Shown here piece by piece: positions 58,600-64,000 of a stretch of 64,000 nt of DNA; within the stretch, counting starts at the first letter, position 1, and each line of letters opens with the position of its first letter. A program made the position numbers and the translations under genes. The stretch is from Flaccisagitta enflata (lineage: Eukaryota; Chaetognatha; Sagittoidea; Aphragmophora). The stretch covers positions 46,562,001-46,626,000 of the forward strand of contig OZ231126.1 in NCBI GenBank assembly GCA_965153355.1. Direction: 5' to 3'. The notes beneath the pieces were generated by a model. It was not told the origin of the DNA. It worked only from the letters and a program-made list of their open reading frames with translations, and made no database searches.

Positions 58600-59320
58600 G
58601 TATGCTCCATCAGGGCTCTGGATGAAGCAGTAAACTATCAAAATTTTGTTTGAGGCATTTTAGGTTTCAGAATTGATTTCTGCTGCTCCCAAAGAGGTAA
58701 AATAACTTAGAACTGCCATTACTGCAACACTAAGTCTTTTTCACCAAAAAAAGGCATTAAAATTCTCAGTAAGGGCCCAGTAAAGCTAAGCATGATGGTT
58801 TTTGATCAAGATGTTGATCTTGGACCATTTTTGAATAATGATATAGATTCCTCATCTCAAAATTGATAAGATTACCAATAAAATTGCGACAACAACCTCA
58901 TTTAATGACTTTTTTTTACCAAAATATGGCCAAAAAAAACTCAATTGAGGCCATGAGTGCGACAGTAAATTTTCAAAATATTCATCTTTGACCATTCTTG
59001 ACTAAAGAACTAGTTCCCCTTCTTCAAAATTACTCAAATAGCACATAGAACCACCACTATTACCTTTCTTAATGTTTTTTTATGCAAAAAGTGCTAAAAA
59101 TGCTCAATCAGGGCCCTAAGAATGGCGATTTTGAGCAAAATATTGATCTTAGGTAATCTTTTATGGCAGATTCGAATTCCTCACCCCAAAATTAGTAAAA
59201 TTGACCATTTATGTGCTACTGCTGCTTCACAAAGTGGTATTTTTATCCAAAATAGGCCAAAATTGCCTCAGTCAAATTGACAATGAAAATTCGGGTAATA
59301 CCCCTCACACAAATAGTGTC
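58600..59320. repeat. degenerate tandem repeat, unit about 170 bp
   Basis: Four diverged units each run CTCAATCAGGGCCC(T/A), a TTTTGA-CAAAATATTGATCTT phrase, ATTCCTCA--CCAAAATT, then TTTTTATCCAAAATAGGCC. Unit starts lie near 58600, 58770, 58940, 59105 and 59270. Confidence 0.65.
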
Positions 59321-59502
59321 AGTGCTCCCTGGTATCAAACGAATATGCACCTTTTTTGCAATAAACATTCAGTCAAAACACCAATGATGCTATTTTGCCC
59401 CTGAAATGGGTGCTACAACCTGAATGGGTGGAGGCTATTTGTGGGCCCCGAAGAAGCCATGCTTTCACAAGAACCGATTTTTTTTCGTTCTGTTCCTTCT
59501 TC

Positions 59503-59535
59503 TTTTTAGTTGCGGACACGCGACTCTACACCTTG
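59503..59535 (+). mobile_element. Helentron-like 5' end remnant
   Basis: TTTTTAGTTGCGGACACGCG + ACTCTACACC, with no GTCN tract after it. Confidence 0.5.
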
Positions 59536-59833
59536 CAATTCCGAGCGGTTTTCGCATTTGTTGGAAAATAAGGCATTCTCAAGCAAAGAATTTTTTGGAC
59601 CAAATGACAAAAATTGCTGTTTATGCCAAGCATGATTTTTGGCTCACTACATATTTTCTGAAAATATCCTGGGCATCAATCATCATAAAATGCCAAACCA
59701 TTTCCTAAAAGAGACTTTTTTTTCAGAATTAGATTATCTCGATTGATTTTTGAGCAATGCTTTCAAGAAATGTTAGTCGAGATGGATCAAACTGTATTTG
59801 CATGTTCACACACGCTTCAGTATAGTTCATTAT

Positions 59834-60862
59834 CAGGCCTGAAAATAGAGCGTGCCCGCGTGCCCGGTGCACACAGTTTTGCTGTCGGGCATGCAGCTTT
59901 TGCTAGCTGCGTGCCCGGCATGCACGCTCTTGTTTCTCTTTTATTTTTTTGATCTCTCATGCTTTCAAAAAAAGGGGAAAAAATGTGCAAAATGAGCACT
60001 TTCAGCTTTCTTTTCACCTTCTCGCTTTCAATCCCTCAACCAATCACTTATTCATTTATTCATTCATCAATCCATTCATTTAATCATTCATTCATTCATT
60101 CATTTATTCATTCATTCATTCAGTCAATCTTTCTTAGATCGCAAGGCACAAGTATTGGCGTGAACTCGGCCTTTTTCTTCATCTTTTCCTTTGTGCGTTT
60201 AAATGTGACACTGGAATTTCACCCTTATTTGTTGGATCAATGTTACTCTTTTCAACTGAGAAAAAAGGCCGATATGTGTGCCTGGCTGACTAAGAATGTA
60301 TGAATGAACGTTTTTGATGAATGAACATTTTTAATGAATGCTTGTATGAATGGTTGAAAATTGAAGGGAATGAAGGTGAATAAAAGTGAATGAAAGTGAA
60401 TGAAAGTGAATGAAAGTGAATGAAAGTGAATGAAAGTGAATAAAAGTGAATGAAAGTGGATGAAATTGAATGAAAGTGGGAAGGTTAAAAGAATAAAGAT
60501 TGACGTCAGGATCGGAGGTCTTGTGTGGTTTTGACATTTGCGCGATAGACTGACAGTACAGCCGACCAACCGACTGAGGGACAGGCATGACTTCTTATAC
60601 ACACATGAAAATAAAGTCAAATTAAGCTTAACCTAACCTAGTTTTTTAACAATGCATCAAAACGCTCGTTAATTAAGAACATTATTGTTATTGGTGTGTG
60701 GCTATCTCTATCTCTTTTGAGAGCTTCAGAAAAACATGTGTGGTTAGAAATATGGTAAAACTACCTTTGTTACCGGGCACGCTCTTTTCCTGTCGGGCAC
60801 GCTCAAATTTTGGGGGGCGTGCCCGGCGTGCACGCTCAGGAGAAATACTAATTTCAGGCCTG
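59834..60862. mobile_element. non-autonomous hAT element B, 8-bp target duplication
   Basis: 1029 bp from CAGGCCTGAAAATAGAG to its approximate inverse ending TTTCAGGCCTG, flanked by TTCATTAT at 59826-59833 and 60863-60870. Subterminal regions (59848-59935 and 60775-60840) carry GTGCCCG / CGGGCAC motifs in the same arrangement as element A. The centre holds ATTC (60050-60125) and GAATGAAAGT (60365-60475) arrays. No transposase frame. Confidence 0.9.
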
Positions 60863-61247
60863 TTCATTATTGATCCAACTTGAAATCGAAAAAAATTCAA
60901 TAAAAAAAAAGGAAAAAAGAAAAGATTTAAAAAAAAAATCAAAATTAAAAAAATATTTGTCATAGAGCATTCTGCTTGGTGCCAATGGAAATAGAATTAT
61001 AAAAATTACTTACCCTATCAATTTCATTTGAGGCCACATTAGCTCAACTGAGTTTCTCAACATTCGCATGTAAGGAAATAAAAACCATGTTTCTCTTGAA
61101 TATGTCAAAAATTTGAAGACTTACTTCGACCTTTTTCCCGATGACTTTAGTGTGGTTTACAGCTCATGATTTGCTTAGAGGATCAAATTACTTTTGAAAT
61201 CTGCTTGAAATTGTCAACAATAAAAGGCAAAACCATTATTTTTTTTT

Positions 61248-61445
61248 CTTTTTAGTCGCTTGCTAAGCGACTCTATAAGAGGGTGTGTCCCTTAGTCCGT
61301 AGGAAGGAAGGTCGGTAACGCGAAAACCTAAATGACTCGAAATCGGCTGGAATAGTATTTTCTGAGCATTACTGTCCCTGCCACATAACGGCCCCGCCCC
61401 CTATATTCTGCCCCTGCCCACCTGCATAACTGCCCCTGCTTGTTG
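61248..61445 (+). mobile_element. Helentron-like element
   Basis: 5' hairpin AGTCGCTTGCTAAGCGACT + CTATAAGAGGGTGTGTCC, GTAGGAAGGAAGGTCGG, then CTGCCCCTGCCCACCTG words. 3' hairpin not recognised. Confidence 0.6.
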
Positions 61446-61959
61446 TTCCTTGGTTACGACGTCATGAGATGTTACAAACGGAATGAAACGCTGGTGTGTT
61501 CAGGAATTGCAAAAAATGCTAAAAACGCCTGTGCCAAAAGTTTGGGTACGGTACATGGTGTATATAATGAGGGGGAACCATCGGTGGGACTTTTTGTCTA
61601 ACCATATTAGTGCTCGGATAAGTTTTAGTTGGCCAAAAATGGCCTAAAATGGCCAAATTTGACAATGGACCCTATTACTTGCAAAATGGCAAAAACAGTC
61701 AAATTTTCACCACCCAACATACTTTTTTGGCTTAATGGAGTCAGAATACACTAATGTAGGTGGTAGAGTGGATGGGTGGGAGGGGTCACCCATGGGGTGG
61801 GGGTAAGGGGGCCAAATTGGCCAAAATTCACCTCCTGATGGAGGTGGTTGTAAAAAAAGACAAAAATCAAAAGAGTTGATTTTTTTGGCAAGAATAGGTG
61901 TTAACTAGTGCGTTTCAGCAAAAAAATTGGAATCATTTTGGAAAATAAACAAAAAGTGA

Positions 61960-62352
61960 TCAAATCAAAGTGTTGATGGTTGTTGGTAATTTTGGGATAT
62001 GAACCATTCAACTTCAATTGCTTATAACTTTTTTATGCGGAGGAGAAAAAAAATATGGTTGATCTCATCTGAAAGATCTTTCGAAACTCTTTCAGAATCT
62101 CATGGATTTCAACTCATTTGGTTAAAAAATGGCGGTAAAGTGATCTCGTAAAGTACAGTAAATATTGTGTTTTTTTTTTATGATGGAACCATTGAACTTT
62201 GACTGTTAGTAATTTTGTTGATCTTATCTGAAAGATCTTTCAAAACCCTTTCAGAATTTCATGGTTCCAAAAATGGTGGTGATCTCTCAAGGTACAGTAA
62301 ATATCCATCCAAAAAAATATTGTTACTGCTTTCTTACTATTTTGTATTCATT

Positions 62353-62437
<85 letters not shown>

Positions 62438-62820
62438 AAATAATCGCGAGATGTAAACAAAGATTCAAAAAATCATAACTCAATAAATAATTGTTGTAGA
62501 AGTCAATGTCTCTAACATAGTTGTAGGTTGCCTCTTAGCATGCTGTCGTTTTTGGAACAAATCAGCAGCAACTCATGAATCATGAGGTTCTGTGAGGTTT
62601 ACAATATCTACTGTACTTTGGAAGATCAGTGTGCCGCTATTTTTAAACCAAATGGTTGAAATGGTTTAAATTCATAAGATTGCAGAGAGTTTTGAAAGAT
62701 CTATCAAATGAGACTAACTGCTTTTGTTTGCATCAATTAGCTAAAAAGTTATAAGCAATCAAAGTTGAATGGTTGCGGTGATTTCCGGTCTCAGGCTCTG
62801 GGGGTCAATTTTCATGGTAA
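61960..62820. repeat. large inverted repeat with central (GT)n and a duplicated left arm
   Basis: Phrases of 61975-62160 (ATTGCTTATAACTTTTT, CTGAAAGATCTTTC, GTAAAGTACAGTAAATATTG) return inverted at 62600-62790 (CAATATCTACTGTACTTTG, GAAAGATCTATCAAATGAG, AAAAAGTTATAAGCAAT). The left arm is also repeated directly at 62165-62305. A (GT)n run fills 62358-62437. Confidence 0.7.
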
Positions 62821-63046
62821 ACAAGTTGTTCTTGGGCAGATACTCATCGAAACATGGTAAAATTATCATATTTTTTTCAATCCTACATAGTAGAAGAATG
62901 TATCAGGGAGATTTACCAGGCAAGAATGGTTTCAGGCGATATTGTTAAAAATCTTATTGATTTTTTATCATATATTGAACCTTTTTTTCTTTGTAATGTA
63001 TGTGTAACAGGCGCTTATTCACACTTTTATGAAGTTTGAATTCATT

Positions 63047-63431
63047 CAGGGCCCGACAAAATTTTCAGCTGCCTACAAGCTAGATTTTCTTACCAGCTCC
63101 TGCCTACAAAATACTTTCATGACTCTGTGCGTACTGTTATCCGAAACATATTGGAAAATAGTATAAAAGACAATTTTTTGTAGTACCATTATAATAAATT
63201 GTTTCAATTCATCATTGCATATAGATTGTAAACATTACTAAAAGATATGGCAAAATAAATGAAAACATTTGTAGAATTTTGATTTTTTTTTACAAATCTT
63301 TTTATTGATTTTGTAAAATTTTTCTTTATTTTTCTTTTTCATTTTCTTTTTTTTTCTAGTCTCCTTGCTTACAAATTCTGTTAGCTGCCTACAAGCAATG
63401 CTTGCGTGCTTGGGTACTTTGTCGTACCCTG
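63047..63431. mobile_element. non-autonomous hAT element C, 8-bp target duplication
   Basis: 385 bp from CAGGGCCCGACAAAA to TTTGTCGTACCCTG, flanked by AATTCATT at 63039-63046 and 63432-63439. Subterminal CTGCCTACAAGC / CTGCCTACAAA words occur near both ends, a different motif from elements A and B. No coding frame. Confidence 0.85.
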
Positions 63432-63439
63432 AATTCATT

Positions 63440-64000
63440 ATCTGGCTCTGCAATCATGCAGAATGTCATTATAAACCATTTGCCTTCTTTTCAAATCATT
63501 CAAGCAGTGAAAAAAAATTTTCGTTTAATCGGTTGGCCCTTCGATACACAAAAGGGGAAAAATGACAAAAATTAGCGTAAATCATATAGGATGACCATGA
63601 CATTGAAATTTTCCAAGGATGAATACAAGGAGTAGTGCAATGAACATGTTTTTTTGACCACTGTAACATGAGGTAAAAGATAGGCGTCAATAATAAACTT
63701 TTGACTAACCTTTACTGGTTTTACAGGGAACAATTGAGTTTCAGACATTCTAATTATTGTACATTTTCAATTGTCCCAACCGCGTCCGACTTGACTTATC
63801 AACTCTTTGAATACCCCAAAGACCCTCATTATGAAGATTTTCCCTCCTAATCTTTCTTTAAGTAGTGGGGCAGTGATGAAATGAAAGAAATCATCACCTT
63901 TCGCCTATTTTAGTAAGCCAGAGGGGCAAAAATTGAGTTTCGGACATTCAAATTATTGTACATTTTGCACAAAAAATGAAAAATTGACTAAATGCTTTGC
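63440..64000. other. right edge, no gene recognised
   Basis: Two direct copies of AAATTGAGTTTC(A/G)GACATTC then AATTATTGTACATTTT near 63730 and 63930, about 200 bp apart, suggest the start of a repeat continuing past the window. Confidence 0.4.

Overview
The window is nuclear DNA from an animal, probably a non-insect invertebrate. It encodes animal-specific proteins: a secreted Frizzled-related protein, a Tudor-domain germline protein, a ciliary CFAP97-family protein and a rhodopsin-type receptor. Genes carry GT-AG introns, intergenic space is large, and the DNA is crowded with microsatellites (AG, AC, AAC), foldback transposons and one LINE. Degenerate CCCTAA (TTAGGG-type) arrays and a selenocysteine-type selenophosphate synthetase argue against an insect. 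I cannot name the species.

Left third (0.8-24.6 kb): seven genes, all on the minus strand. In map order they are a TDRD1-like protein (RRM, MYND finger, Tudor domains; runs off the left edge), a HAD phosphatase of the phosphoglycolate/pyridoxal phosphatase family, SEPHS2 with an in-frame UGA at the active site, SNRPG, UXS1, UBE2L3 and an sFRP. Several are intron-poor (UBE2L3 and the phosphatase have no intron, UXS1 has one). Some neighbours are only 250-350 bp apart.

Middle (25.4-42.6 kb): a plus-strand CFAP97D1/Hemingway homologue, probably with one 15.3 kb intron. That interval holds a nearly intact LINE (itself split by a foldback DNA transposon with a 9-bp target duplication), satellite arrays, a hAT-type element and CCCTAA-bearing repeats.

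Right third (42.6-64 kb): a plus-strand single-pass membrane protein with Ig-like segments (47.4-49.9 kb), the last exon of a minus-strand receptor with very long glutamine tracts (52.7-53.7 kb), then about 10 kb in which I recognise only repeats.

The genes are mostly unrelated housekeeping and developmental genes and do not form a pathway. The most distinctive structure is the repeat landscape. About 20 copies of a short non-autonomous family carry a 5' hairpin, a (GTCN)n tract and a 3' hairpin followed by TTGTTT, resembling Helentron-type (DINE-1/mini-me/pearl) elements. The 5' hairpin and a complementary 3' arm vary together among subfamilies. Three non-autonomous hAT elements with exact 8-bp target duplications are also present. 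Two of them differ by a coordinated switch of their subterminal motif.

Exon structures were worked out by hand from splice signals, phase agreement and family knowledge. No alignment or transcript data were available.
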